From: Phoebastria nigripes | Taxonomy: Eukaryota > Chordata > Aves > Procellariiformes > Diomedeidae | Reading direction: 5' to 3' | Length of the DNA stretch: 64,000 nucleotides | NCBI GenBank assembly: GCA_035582835.1 | Contig: JAYKAV010003143.1 | Location: forward strand, 819,870-883,869 | Shown here: positions 12,706 through 23,955 of the stretch, one piece after another | Layout: each line of letters begins with the position of its first letter | How positions within the stretch are numbered: position 1 is the stretch's first letter | The notes under the pieces: generated by a model | The model's database searches: none | What the model was told of the DNA's origin: nothing | What the model saw: only the letters and a program-made list of their open reading frames with translations | Program-made: the position numbers and the translations under genes

Positions 12706-15236
12706 GGATCTAATCTTTTCAGTGCAGGACACTGAGTGAGCATAATTTGATGCATCTGGCAGCAGTGAAACCCATTGTCATTCAAATATTAAAGGAAAAG
12801 TTTGTATTTTTAATGCCAAACAGGCAAATTTTGGCCAATTTTTTGAAATCAAACATGCATAAGCCCAGTGTAAAACTGAATTTTATTTTCTTTTAATATT
12901 TTTAAAGGAAATTATTTTACTCTTACTGCAGTATCCTTTCTGTTGTATACTGTGATGGGCTACTTCAGCTTCTGCCAGTTCCATCGACATGTGCTTCTGC
13001 CAGCATAAAAGAAAGCAGCTCCATTCACTGGAATTTTCCTAGTTTGTACCAGGAGAGAGTTTAGTTCTACTTGACCACAGAGGTTATTTCTCAAACAGCC
13101 TTTTTTTATTATTCTCTGTAGTGGCTCTTTGAGAAAAGCAGTATGCGTCAGTAATGCCTTGGAAACATTCAGGGTCTGTCCGTCCCCACGCACACACATT
13201 TTCCTCCTTCCAAGGGGCAAACCTTGATCGGTTGGATACCTCATTGTGGCTCTTGTCCCTTAGATTTATGTGAAATGTGGGATTCCAAACAGATACTTTA
13301 TTTTAGGATTGATCTTCTTACAGAGCTTGCTTGTTCCCCAACTTATTTCTTGGGGAAAAGTATTTCAAATAATTGCCTTCCTTACAATGACAGTGTAGAG
13401 TACAGGATAGGCCATCTCCTTTGGCAGCCTCTTGAGAGATTGCTGATTGCAGATAAGTATTATCTCTGTTTTTCTTGATAGTGTCTTAACTCTACCTCTT
13501 CTGAGGTTTTATTCTTCCCTCTTTTCCTCTGAACTTTCCTTGGGTTTAGCCATCTTTCCTGGGAAGTGATGTTGATGCGGTTATGCTGTGCCTGCTTGTT
13601 GTAGTAATTTTCTGCCAATATATTTTTAATCTGTTGATAAGATGGATGTCAAAGGCAGGAAGTTCCTACTGGTATTGCAGAAACCAGTGCTTGGGCAAGG
13701 TGAAAAGGCCCATCTGGGAGCCCCCTTTTTGTCCTCGCGCAAAGGTTACTGTGTAACTTTGGAGTTCTCTTTTCTCTGTGCACTTTTTCCGGTCTCTTGA
13801 TACAAATCCTTGCTGGACTGTTAGGGCACCTTGGAAGCAACCAGGCCCATGCTGCCTCCTGGCCCAGCATCCAGGCGGAGCTTGGGGGAGATGCTGGGGG
13901 TGTGCTGGGGGGCACGCTGGTGTGAGAAAGGGGAAAAGAGGAGTTACTGCAGTAAGCAGGCACAGAGCATGCAAGTCTACAGGTCTGCTCTTTGCAGGAC
14001 AGTTTCTTCCNTCATCTTGATAGTTTTCTGCCCAGTCCTGGAGATCTCTAGGTCTCTTCCTTGCCAGTATATCGGTATTATTTTTATTCATTTGTCTTTC
14101 CTGCTCCCGCACTGAGACCGTGGTCTCTGAATAGAAGCACAGCCATGGGGTGTGTGTGCTAGATGTGATCCAGTAGCGCAGAGATTCCCAAACTGTGGTC
14201 TCCAGAAGGCTGCTTGTATGTTGCTGGCTCTCTCTGTTTGTTTGCAGCTGCTAAATTGCATTAAAGACTGCTAAAAATAGACTGAACGTTTCCCCATTTA
14301 CTTTCCAAGCCAGCAATTGCTATAATTGCCACTTGTCATGGNGAATATAAGTATGTGTGTGCAAGTGCGTGAGCATCTGTGACTTAGGGGGGAGCTGTGG
14401 TGAAACAAGGTCTCCAAGAGAAGATCCTCTTTCCTTATCTGCTGCTGGATTAAGAGTTTTAGGGAATACTATCCAGGAATGGGAGGAGTTTTCCTGTCAA
14501 TTCCCCTTTCCTTTATGCTTCATGGGAGTGAGATCAGATAATGTTGACTGACAGGTCAGGCACTCATGAAGATACTAGCTTGAATAAAGAGGTAGTCCAG
14601 GCTATGAAAAAATTCAGTTCCCTTACAGCAGCACAAAAGTTCTGTTGAATTTTCATTGGCACAATTTGTTGCCAAGCCTGATAATTGTTTTAATTTAAGT
14701 CCCATAGGGGAAAGGGAAGGTAACTCCACTCTTTGATTAGTAGCTCCAGGCTGTCTGTAGACTCAATGGAAGGAATTTTGAGGGTTTTCTCTGAAACCAT
14801 AAGTGCAGGATATTTTAGAACTGCAAGTTCAAAATATCAATTTAACATGATTGTTTGATCTTATTATCCCTCCCAAATATCCACTCAGTCTCTTTTGGAT
14901 CACGCAGTGAAGAAATAAAGATGACGTTAACCCCAAACAAAAAAAGGCACATCATATTTCATGCTCTGTCAAGTACCCAGTGTACCAGTTATTTTAGATT
15001 TGTACTCTGTTCTATTGAATGACTTTTGTACTCTTTTATCTGGAAGTTTTATTGGGAAGATTTTAGCTCACTGTTTTTATGGCTTTTTCGATTCTTCTCT
15101 GGCTTCCAAGCAAGTACTCTGCCCAGTGCTGGCAGGGGAGGGATGGAGGCCAGGGGGATGAAGGAATCAGTGTCTTTTATTAGAACTAGGTTGGAATCTT
15201 TTCCTTTCTCCCAATGAAGTTTTAGGGCTTTCCCTT
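12706..15236. other. Unique noncoding sequence with a GC-richer patch
   Basis: The patch at about 13,680-13,990 is GC-rich relative to its surroundings and is open in several frames on both strands (up to 148 codons, one containing an N at 14,012). None of these frames shows a domain. Being open on both strands points to composition rather than coding. The sequence near 14,177-14,205 faintly resembles a hAT transposon terminus. Nothing else was recognised. Confidence 0.55.
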
Positions 15237-15279
15237 AAAAAAACCCAAACCAAAACACAAACAAACAAACAAAGAAACC
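15237..15279. repeat. A-rich AAAC/AACC low-complexity tract
   Basis: A7 is followed by AACCAAAAC-type and then ACAAACAAACAAAC-type units. A second, shorter A8C5 tract lies at 15,316-15,328. The pattern recurs across the window. Confidence 0.85.
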
Positions 15280-15447
15280 TAATTATGGTTGCATAAACAT
15301 GATCATTTTAGGAACAAAAAAAACCCCCAAACCTCCTCCCCAGCTGTGCCCCCACAATAAAGCCCACTGCAAAACTTTGAGCATTTTTTGATCAAGAAAT
15401 GCAGAGACTGGCTATGAAAATGCTCAGTAAATTGAATGTGGTTTGGG

Positions 15448-15473
15448 TTTTTTTTTTTTTTTTTTTAAAAAAA
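15448..15473. repeat. T19-A7 junction tract
   Basis: Nineteen T are followed directly by seven A. This inflates the plus-strand frame at 15,399-15,641 with Phe and Lys codons. Confidence 0.9.
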
Positions 15474-16359
15474 CATAGAGAAGTTTCAGTGGAAAAAATT
15501 TCAGTTAACCTCTGTATTTCTCCCTGCAGTAAGGTCCAGAAGAGATGTGAGCAGAGATCACTGGGAGGAGCTTGCAAAGTTTCTTGTAGAGGCTTACCTG
15601 GGGAGAACTGGGGTGATGTGATGGGTTACCAAGCTCATTAGCACAGCCTCTGCGTGGGAAGAGAAAGTTGAGCATGAAGAAAGAACAACTGTCTCCTTGG
15701 TGTACGGTTTGTGCAGGCGGCTTGTGGCCTGCGACTATGAAATTGTAGCTGTATGAGACAGGAGGGAGAAGGAGGCAAAGGGGAGGGGAGCTAGCGCAAT
15801 GTTCAAGCCAGACAGTCATGGGAATTGAGATGAAGTTGTCAGGAGCAGAGGTGAGCAAAACCTTAAAGTCGGGGAGGCTGTTCTAATTCGAGAGGAATGG
15901 TGCTGTGGAGCCAGTTAATGGATCTAAGTGGAGTAGTTAGAGGGGAAGGCGAAGTCGATCTCAGGCTTAATTAATCCCTGATGTAATCTTGTTGGCATCA
16001 TTGTGCTGGCTTCCCTCCTTTTCAAGCTTCAGTGGAATTCCTTCAAAGATATATTTGGCCCTTTCAGTTCTTGTTTTACCAGATTCCACTGAATCATCAT
16101 GTTTTACCAGATGCTACTCGGAGCCTCTGCCCTGGATTACATCACTGGTGTCAGGGCAGCCGGTCGAGTTACCGGGAGAGTAGGTTTCCTTATAAAGAAA
16201 TTGTCATACTTGTGAAATGTTTTGCTTAATGAAGTTACGGCTTTAGCTGTTAAATTTGCAAGTATTTTCAGTGCCAAATAACTGAACAGATCAACAGCTA
16301 AACTCCATTTATGTGTGTGTGGGAGGCTGGCAAACTATTTCCCTCATCTACTAGCTTAA
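15474..16359. other. Unique noncoding sequence, no gene seen
   Basis: An acceptor-like site (TTTCTCCCTGCAG, ending near 15,530) precedes a 36-codon open stretch. There is no donor and no recognisable peptide, so it was not called. The purine-rich segment near 15,750-15,795 has several short G-runs. Confidence 0.55.
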
Positions 16360-16575
16360 ATGCTTAAGAGTCAAGTTCTCTTTCCAGCTTTTGTCACCAA
16401 CGTGCTTTGTGATGTTGGACATTTCACGTGGGACGCGCGTCCCTGTTTCCCAGTCCATAATGTGGGAATGATAGTATTCCCTACGCTTAGAACGATGCGA
16501 AGCTTTACTCACACATTATAATTGACTTCGAAACTCTTCGGCGCCCAGTGCTATTAAGAAGTATGCAGTGTTACT
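16360..16575 (+). repeat. Ancient MIR/CORE-type SINE relic
   Basis: Several ordered segments match what I know of the MIR/CORE-SINE class. TTCCAGCTTTTGTCACCAAC (16,382-16,401) corresponds to the CTCTGCCACTAAC region. TGTGATGTTGGACATTTCAC corresponds to GTGTGACCTTGGGCAAGTCAC. TGTTTCCCAGTCCATAATG and GGGAATGATAGTATTCCCTAC correspond to CAGTTTCCCCATCTGTAAAATG and GGGATAATGATACTTCCCTAC. The tail GAAACTCTTCGGCGCC and GTGCTATTAAGA corresponds to GAGATCCTCGGATG and GGCGCTATATAA. The element is old and strongly diverged, yet about 11 CpGs remain in roughly 145 bases, which is unusual for a relic of this age. It contains an E-box (CACGTG, 16,425-16,430) and a 14-bp palindrome (16,430-16,443). The family subtype is uncertain. 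Confidence 0.75.
16430..16443. other. 14-bp perfect GC palindrome inside the SINE relic
   Basis: GGGACGCGCGTCCC is its own reverse complement and holds three CpGs. It overlaps the last base of the upstream E-box CACGTG. Short palindromes can bind dimeric factors, but no specific factor is assigned. Confidence 0.9.
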
Positions 16576-18180
16576 GGGTGCTGCTACATAGCCAGCCCTT
16601 ATTGAGCTGACATATATTTAATCTGATTCTAGTAATAATGTTTATATATAACAAAATGATATCAGTATAGATGGCCTTCAGTAAAGGAAAAGAACAGATG
16701 AAGTACTGGGAGAGGTACGTATCACTGGGATCTAGCTGCCTATCAAGTGAGGAATGCATATTTATTTCTGTAGGAAACCACAAATCCTTTGTCAACAGAA
16801 CTGACAGGTCATTGTTGACTTTTTAATCTACAGAATGGCCTTATTCATTTTAAATTTGCCTTGTATTACAGCATGTGAGTTCAGAGTCAGACCTGAACAT
16901 TCTCACCACATGGAAAACATTTCAGTGGAGAGATGGAAAGCATTATTTTGTAAATGCATTTATTAACAGCGCAAACCGGAACAATTGAGCATGTCAGGCC
17001 TCAGTTTGATTGCACCACGTCCCATGAATTTGTTGGTGGTGATTTAATTGTAGCTAAAAAAGAAGTACAGCAATTTCAGTGAAGAAAACTGTACCATAAG
17101 GGTATCTTTTTTTGCTCACATACTACTGTATCTTGAATAATGGATTTTTTGACTGCTGTTTTTTTTTAATTTGATTTTTCTATTTATGAGATGTCAAAAT
17201 ATTACTGTATTNGGCCAGTGGTCATAGAGTTCATAGTCAGAATTTTGTTTGGTTTCATGTTTAATCATACTGATGCTAATAGATCTGCTTAACCTCATAA
17301 ATCCAGTTTGTGAGCAGCACTGTGATTATACCTGAGATGGAAAGAGATTCCCAGGTTTTTCATGGGAATCTTGCTAGGAACAGCCTTTCTCCTTGGAGTT
17401 TATACAGTGGACCTCATCCATCATGAGAAAGAAATTTTATTTAAGAGTTCTCAAAGAATTTAAATCTTTTTCATGAACAATATTTTGAGAAGTGGGATAT
17501 TTACTTCCAGGCAGTAGAAGTGTTGTGTCAGGAGGGACTCTGTGTGAAGAGGGTGGGCAAGCTAAGCACAGATCCACCTGCTTCTTTTGCAGTATGATTG
17601 ACACTTTCCATAATTGAAAAGGACAAGCCAAATTGAACTAAATCTGCATGTTTCTAATAATAACATGGAGTCAATAAACAAAAGCCACATGTACAGAAAC
17701 TATGAACCTGTTGAAGAGATCACTTTTCATTGTGAGTAGTGTCAGATGCCTGCTTAGCTACTTTAAACCATTTGCATATTGACTTCCCTGAAATGCTGTG
17801 TTACACATTTTAGAAAATTTAATGAGGATGCTAATTAAAGGAGGCTAATTGAAGGCCTCCAGGTGATGCAGGATCACTATACCTTTCTTAGTATTGGTTG
17901 AAGAATGGTGGAAGCAATCATCAGCTGTTTGTGTCAGTACCTTTCTATTAGTTCACATCCTCTGCTGGCCCAGCTGCCGCATGGCTCATGTTAGTGTCCC
18001 CGTTAGCTTTCCCAGCTATATTTTATTTGGTTGCTCCATATACCACATGTTGAAAGAAAAACTTCTAGTTAAAAGACCAAGCAAGCACAATGAGTGAAGG
18101 GGAGTGGAGTGCCTGGATGAAGGTAATTCTGAACAAATGCATGTCTGAAGATTCTGTTTGAACACAGCGTAATCTTTGTA
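16576..18180. other. Unique noncoding sequence, no gene seen
   Basis: AT-rich. It contains a hairpin with 9-bp arms (17,345-17,371) and two homeodomain-type sites 14 bp apart (17,832-17,851). No open frame resembles a known protein. Confidence 0.6.
17345..17371. repeat. Inverted repeat, 9-bp arms, 9-nt loop
   Basis: AGATTCCCA (17,345-17,353) and TGGGAATCT (17,363-17,371) are perfect reverse complements. There is no T-run after it, and nothing marks it as a microRNA precursor because the stem is far too short. Confidence 0.9.
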
Positions 18181-18223
18181 CCTTTTTATCGACGGCTTCT
18201 TGAGCGTCGTTTGCTCTGAGAAT

Positions 18224-18251
18224 GTCGTGAGATTTTTCAGTACCTCACGAC
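18224..18251. repeat. Inverted repeat, 8-bp CpG-bearing arms
   Basis: GTCGTGAG (18,224-18,231) pairs with CTCACGAC (18,244-18,251) across a 12-nt loop. A weaker CGACG/CGTCG pair lies just upstream (18,190-18,209). About seven CpGs fall within 85 bases in an otherwise CpG-poor region. Confidence 0.85.
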
Positions 18252-21200
18252 CAAGGAAGTCAGTCTGTAGACCTTGCATGTAGTCTGTGTTTCCCATCAT
18301 TTCTATTTAGAGAATCCTTAATGAGTGATAAATAATTTCCAAATGTATCTATCATGCGTTAATGCTTCTGTTGAATCAAAAGAAAATATTTTGGTTGAGA
18401 TTATTTCAGAGTATTGACATAACAAAGGCTTGAAGCCAGATGACAGGCATCACCATAAGTTTAACTCTGTTTCTTTTCAGTGCAAAGGCACATATGCACT
18501 CACAGGCATAACACACCCCCCATTTTGCTAATGATGATCTGGGGTGGGCTTTGTCCACACTATGTCAGTACATACTGACACTACATCACTCTAAACATGA
18601 CATATCACATACTGAGTGTTAATCCAAATAAAAGATGAGCAGAAAAAGGAAGAGTAGATTATTTATGAAACAAAGCAATCTGGGGAAAACCTCTTGAGGA
18701 CAGCATAAACATTGGAGCAGTTTCCATTTATGTAAATGCCTTAAGACAGCTTGTGAAGCTAAGTAAAATCAATCTATGCCATGGACAGGGAGGAGTATGT
18801 TGGTGTTTGTGAACCAGCGTCCTGACTGTAAGGGAAACTCAAAAAATATTTTTTCTTTTTCTTATAACCTTCTTTTATCTTACTCCCAGACTTGGTTAAA
18901 GTCAGGTCTTTAACACAGACAGCAAACTTGGACCAAAAAGTCAATGGTGCAGATGCACGAGTCCTCCAACATTGAGAGATGTTTCTTCTGTACTTGCATG
19001 TGCTTTACATGCCAGCCTGAGCTCCGTGCAGAGAGGCTGCTTTGCCTGTGCAGGTTGGCCCACGGACTCTTCAGAAAGTACTTCCTAATTCCAGTGTGAT
19101 GTCTCCCATGACTGAACCTTTGCTGGAGCAGGCTCTCTGTTTCTGTCTATACTCTGCTTTCTGATGCACAGAAGGAAACTGTTGGCCCCTTTATCTTGTA
19201 CACTGAAGGTGCAATTTGTACTTTTTTCTCTTAAGAATGTTTTTTTTTTTTCAAAGAAATGATGTAACTTTCTCTGTTGAACTACTTGTCCGCCTAGTAT
19301 TTTAGAAGGCCTTTCAGTTCACGTCTTCCTGTTTAAATCAGAAGAGACTAATAGGCAGTATATGGAGTTCTTTTAGCTAAGATAACACTGATCAGAGCAT
19401 GAGTGTGGCTGCATTCTTAATGTTGTCAAGGAGCACCCAGGAGACGTGCAATGAAATGGAGATTTCTTTGGTGGTAACCTTAATCTAGACGGTCGATAGA
19501 GGCTGAAACTGCAGTTTTGGTCTGTTTTTTGTGGATGCTCAGCTAGGGGTTCTGCTGGGGCAACTCAGNAATGCTTAATGCGATGTTTGTTTTGTAATCT
19601 GGAGTCAAGACATCAGTTTGTCCCATTGGCCAGTAACAGCTGTCAGAGTGAAACATCGCTGTGGTTAATTACAGTGACCAATTTCTGAAGGTTTCTAGAG
19701 TAGGTGCCTAAACTGAGAGAATCTTCCAGGAGGTGACTTGGGATATTTAACTTGGGAGTTTCTTTCTTTCTTGGGTTGTTCGAGCAAGCATGTTCTGTTA
19801 ATGTACACACCTTAAAATTCAGTGATGTCATTGCTCTTCTCTGAGAAAAATTAAATAGCATGATTCCTAAAAATGATGCTTCTAGGCAAAGGCAGATCTG
19901 GGTCTAACGAGGCTCTGACTTTATAGTGAAACCTGGGTGGCAAACTGATGAAAAAGACTTTGAGCTAGCATGTGTATTCACAAAGGGCAGAGGAAGAAAA
20001 CTGAAACTTGAGTCTTGAGGATGAGATTAAGGCTAATTCCCCTCCCCCCCAACCCAATTTAAACATTGTGACTTGGTGTGTCACTCTGGCATCGAGCGCT
20101 GGAAGGAACACAATCGTTGTTAAAATCCCAGACTAGTGGAGATGTTACTAGATTTGCTGTTACGCTTTTTGTCATTTACTGTATTAATTCTCTTATTAGA
20201 AGAAACCATTTGTCAGCAAATCTCCTGTTGTACGTTTTTCTGTTTAATGAACTGAAAGATGATTTGCTTCCTTTTTTTGGTATTTTTCCTTTGTTTCACT
20301 ACCTGAGATTAGAATAAGTTATTCAGTTTTATCTTCAGGAGGACAGCCTTCTCTTTTTAGTTTAATCTTTCAACTTCGATCCTTTTTGTATGTGAACATC
20401 CACGGTATGTAACTGTGTGCTTTCTAATGTAATCTTAGCCCTTACAAAAGCTAAATAGCAGATTTTTCTCCCTATTGTTATACTTTATCTTGTCCATGTC
20501 TCTCTTGCTCATCCATCATCCCAGGAAGAGCTACCTGTAATAAAATTCATTTCTGAGCACTCGTTAACGTAGGAAACAATTTTTGCTTTTTAACTTTTTT
20601 ACTTGGTCAAAGCTGGGAAAGGCAGTGGCTGAAGGTCCAGCTCCCTTACAGTGGCTGCAGATAAATGTTTAAGTGTATATACATATAGCAAATGTGCTCT
20701 TTTGGCATCTAAAATCAGGGATGTGAAATTGCTCAACCTTACCTAATGATACAGTATTTCCCTCAAGGTACTTTTGTCTCAGTAGGAGTCTGTTGTTATT
20801 TTCGCTGCTACAGTCAATGGCAAAAATACTGGAAGAGCTGTATGTAAAACCAGACAACATTAACACATACAACCCAGGACTAGAAATAACATTGATGAGG
20901 CGGACTATTCCATCTCACAATTTTGATTCTTTTTATAATGTAGAAAAAAGTAAGAAGGCCCTAGTGTAGTTTATATCAAAAGATTACTTCTGAGAGGCTG
21001 GATAAACATTGCTAGAATCTATATTTCATCTTTCAAGTGTTTAACAAAGGATTATGGGATTGTCCTATAACCATGAGCTAAAGTATGGGAATTTACGTTT
21101 TCCTTTTTGCAGGATAGTTCCTCTTAAAATTATACTCTGAACAATGGCTTATTTTCTTGTGCCAGTACTTGATTCCAAATACTGTGGCTTGGCAGCAGGC

Positions 21201-22192
21201 AGGTCTCAGATTTCAACCACATGTATTTCAAAAAATCAAAAGATCCTTATTTGGCACTCCACTCACATATCTTAAAAAGCTGTGTTTGTGCGTCAGATTT
21301 AAAAATAATTGAAACCAGGGGTGCAAAAACTGAACTTTTCTTCCAGGATGTTTTGACTTCAATTGATTCCAAAAGCATTGAAGGGAACAGAATGGAAACC
21401 GTGTGCTGCATGCGGCATTGACAATGTGCGTAGAAACTTAACTTCATGGAGCATACATACATGATACTACACTGGCCCTTCTAAAAATATACATATTTGT
21501 CTTTCATTATGTATTTAAAACAAATATATACACACAAGCGCATGCTTTCATGGCAAAACACTATGCAAATTTCATTTGGTAAATAGAAGGATCACTTCGC
21601 TTATGAAAGTGTTGTGGATTTTTGTTGACTGGAAATTGGTAGCTATATCTGTATGTGCAATAATTTAAGACTGGAAGTGTAGTTTACGTGGAACTAAAAC
21701 TGGTGAGGGAATTAGAATGGTGTCATACATTAGGTCAGAATGACGGAGGTTAATATCCTTATTTTTCAAAATGTCTCTTTGGATCTTTAATATCTATGAA
21801 TCATTTTTTTGGCCACTAAAGTAAAATATTACTGCTTGTGCCAGAAGTCACAATATACAAGAGGATGTCTCTCTATTAATTACACTGTGTTTTAGAAATA
21901 CTTGGAAAAAATGATGCAAACTCAGTAGCTGGCCTCCAGTAACACATTATGCAGAAACTTGTCCTTATTCCCAAGGAATTTTTGATTTCATCAGCAAAAA
22001 ATTATGTGGAAAGATGAGTCTCGATCTTCTGGAAGTAAAACATCCACCAAGGGAATGACTTAAAACAGACATGTAAGTGGAGAAAACTCCAGCTTGCTTC
22101 TGTTCATTATTTATAGGTGAGGCAAAATGTCAGCTAAGAGGAAGTTATCCCAGAAATTGTCAAGCAAAGCACAAATTCATAGCCTATTATGA
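18252..22192. other. Unique noncoding sequence, no gene seen
   Basis: AT-rich single-copy-looking sequence with an N at 19,569 and a C-run near 20,043. Open frames stay under 80 codons and have no recognisable domain. Confidence 0.6.
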
Positions 22193-22210
22193 ATTATCCT
22201 ATAGGATAAT
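22193..22210. repeat. 18-bp perfect palindrome
   Basis: ATTATCCTATAGGATAAT is exactly its own reverse complement, with no spacer. The flanking bases do not extend the symmetry. Confidence 0.95.
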
Positions 22211-22547
22211 ATAACGACAAATACAAATTAAACCCGACACATACAAAGCATTGTTTTTCCATCTTTTCAGAACAGAAATTCTTGTGTGGCTGATGATGAC
22301 CCTTGCAAGCCTTACCCCCCTCCGGCTATCTGGTACTTCCAAAGGGTGGAGGGATGTAAAGAGCAGCAAAGGGTCCTAAGTGAAAGAGAAGAATTACAGG
22401 GCTGGGTCAGATGCCCTCCATGACTAATGTAATGTTGTCATGTCCACACCACAGAACAAATGAGAAGAACAATTGGGAATGCGGAAGAGGTAAAGAAGCA
22501 ACACAGTCATCCACTACAGCTAAAGGGATTCTTTGGTCATGCACATT

Positions 22548-22630
22548 TAAAAAAAACAAAACAAAACAAAAAAAAAACCAAAAAAAACCCCCCACACCAC
22601 CAAAACAAAACACCAAAAACACAAGCCAAA
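22548..22630. repeat. A-rich AAAAC/ACC tract
   Basis: A8 is followed by ACAAAACAAAAC, further A-runs, a C6 run and mixed A/C sequence. The complementary T/G sequence creates a 110-codon minus-strand frame rich in Phe and Trp that should not be taken as a gene. Confidence 0.85.
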
Positions 22631-22700
22631 GATGGAAAAAATCCAGCAAATTCCTACACACCCACTTACTCCATCTTATGTAGCAGAAGTAAATAAAATT

Positions 22701-22721
22701 AAAAAAAAAAAAAAAAAAAAA
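22701..22721. repeat. A21 homopolymer
   Basis: A run of 21 A about 70 bp after the preceding A/C-rich tract. It follows AAATAAAATT. No retroposed body was recognised upstream. Confidence 0.9.
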
Positions 22722-23889
22722 GTATTTACCAGATGGCACGTTGAGGTTTGATCTTATGCCAGCCTTGGGCCTTCCATGAATTCTTTTCTATGTTCTTTTA
22801 TGTTTGCTAAGGGTTCCACTTGCACAGAACACTAATGTGAAGTATTATAATTCCAGTCACTTACTCACCGTTAGAAAGAAATCTCAATGGCCAAGTAAAA
22901 GGAAAACAAATACATTGTACTATGAAATCAGTTCTATTTATCAGCATTTTTTTTAATCTCGGAGCTTTCTTGGCAGTCTAATGTGTAGGTATACATATAG
23001 GCATAAATAGTCAGTTGCTATGAACAGTGGTGAATATTTTGTCAAATACTGATAGATTCTTTCTAAAGAATTTTGATACAGATTCAGTTTGAGTTTGGCC
23101 CAAAGAGGACTGTCTTATTTGAATTAAATCAAATTTCAATTAATTCAAATAAGTTGAATTACTTAATCTTTTCCTCTTCTTGACTTCATATCGTAACTTA
23201 TGATTTCCAGTGTGTCGTTTGTTCTATTACTTTTGTCGGTATCCTTCAGCAAACATCTTGATTCAGACAGAAATCACAGTTAAGGAGATTGTGACCTTTG
23301 TTACACCTTGGTTTAATAGCTCAGCAGGAGCTGTATTTGAGAGAGAGGGAAGACTTCATAGTGCCTGAGGAGTTGGATTAAAACAAAAACCAAAAACCAA
23401 AATCCATCTTCTCCAGACAGACAGAGGGCCAAATCTTTCTCCTTTATCCTCCCCTGCTCCCCGCCCTGAAGAATGTGCGTAGATAATACTAAAACTAAAA
23501 CACCAAGGAAAAAAAAAAGAATCACAAGATTTCAAGCTGGCCTGGCCTGAGGGAGTACCACTTGATATTCTTGTATAAACATCTGCTCAGTTTTACTGTG
23601 CCTGACATCATGTAAAAGACAGGGTGATTCACTGTAAGCATGAAATATATTTTATTTCCAAATGGATGACTCTCCTGTATTTATCTCTCTTCCTTATTGA
23701 AATCTTTTCCCTATTACTGGTTGATGTCTTCTATTTTTGCTTATATTTTGTTGCAGAGCTGAAATGAAGGGAGCGGAATATGGATCCAACCTCTAGGGGA
23801 AGCATGAGTTTCAATTTCATTTCTCAGTCATCTTTAGCTAGAAGTAGTGATACTGTCCTGATGTATATTAGCAACAGCTAGATAGAAAT
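22722..23889. other. Unique noncoding sequence, no gene seen
   Basis: It includes the 14-bp-arm inverted repeat at 23,114-23,153. Nothing else was recognised. Confidence 0.6.
23114..23153. repeat. Inverted repeat, 14-bp perfect arms, 12-nt loop
   Basis: CTTATTTGAATTAA (23,114-23,127) and TTAATTCAAATAAG (23,140-23,153) are perfect reverse complements separated by 12 bases. This is the longest perfect stem I found in the window. The arms are AT-rich and could extrude as a cruciform. The structure lacks the size of a microRNA precursor. Confidence 0.95.
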
Positions 23890-23955
23890 AAAAAAAAAAA
23901 AAAAANAAAAAAAAAAAAAAAAACCAAACCAACAAAACAAACCCCCAAAAAACCC
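23890..23955. repeat. Poly(A) plus AACC/AAAC tract
   Basis: A run of about 34 A with one unresolved base at 23,906 is followed by CCAAACCAACAAAACAAAC and a C5A6 segment. The true length of the run is uncertain because of the N. Confidence 0.9.

Noticed and set aside
15518..15641. Exon-like stretch after TTTCTCCCTGCAG
   Set aside because: Only 36 open codons in one frame, no donor, no recognisable peptide.
22407..22739. Phe/Trp-rich 110-codon minus-strand frame looking like a membrane protein
   Set aside because: Hydrophobicity comes from the T/G complement of an A/C-rich low-complexity tract.
23114..23153. Inverted repeat as a microRNA precursor
   Set aside because: A 14-bp stem is too short for a precursor hairpin, and neither arm matches a microRNA I know.
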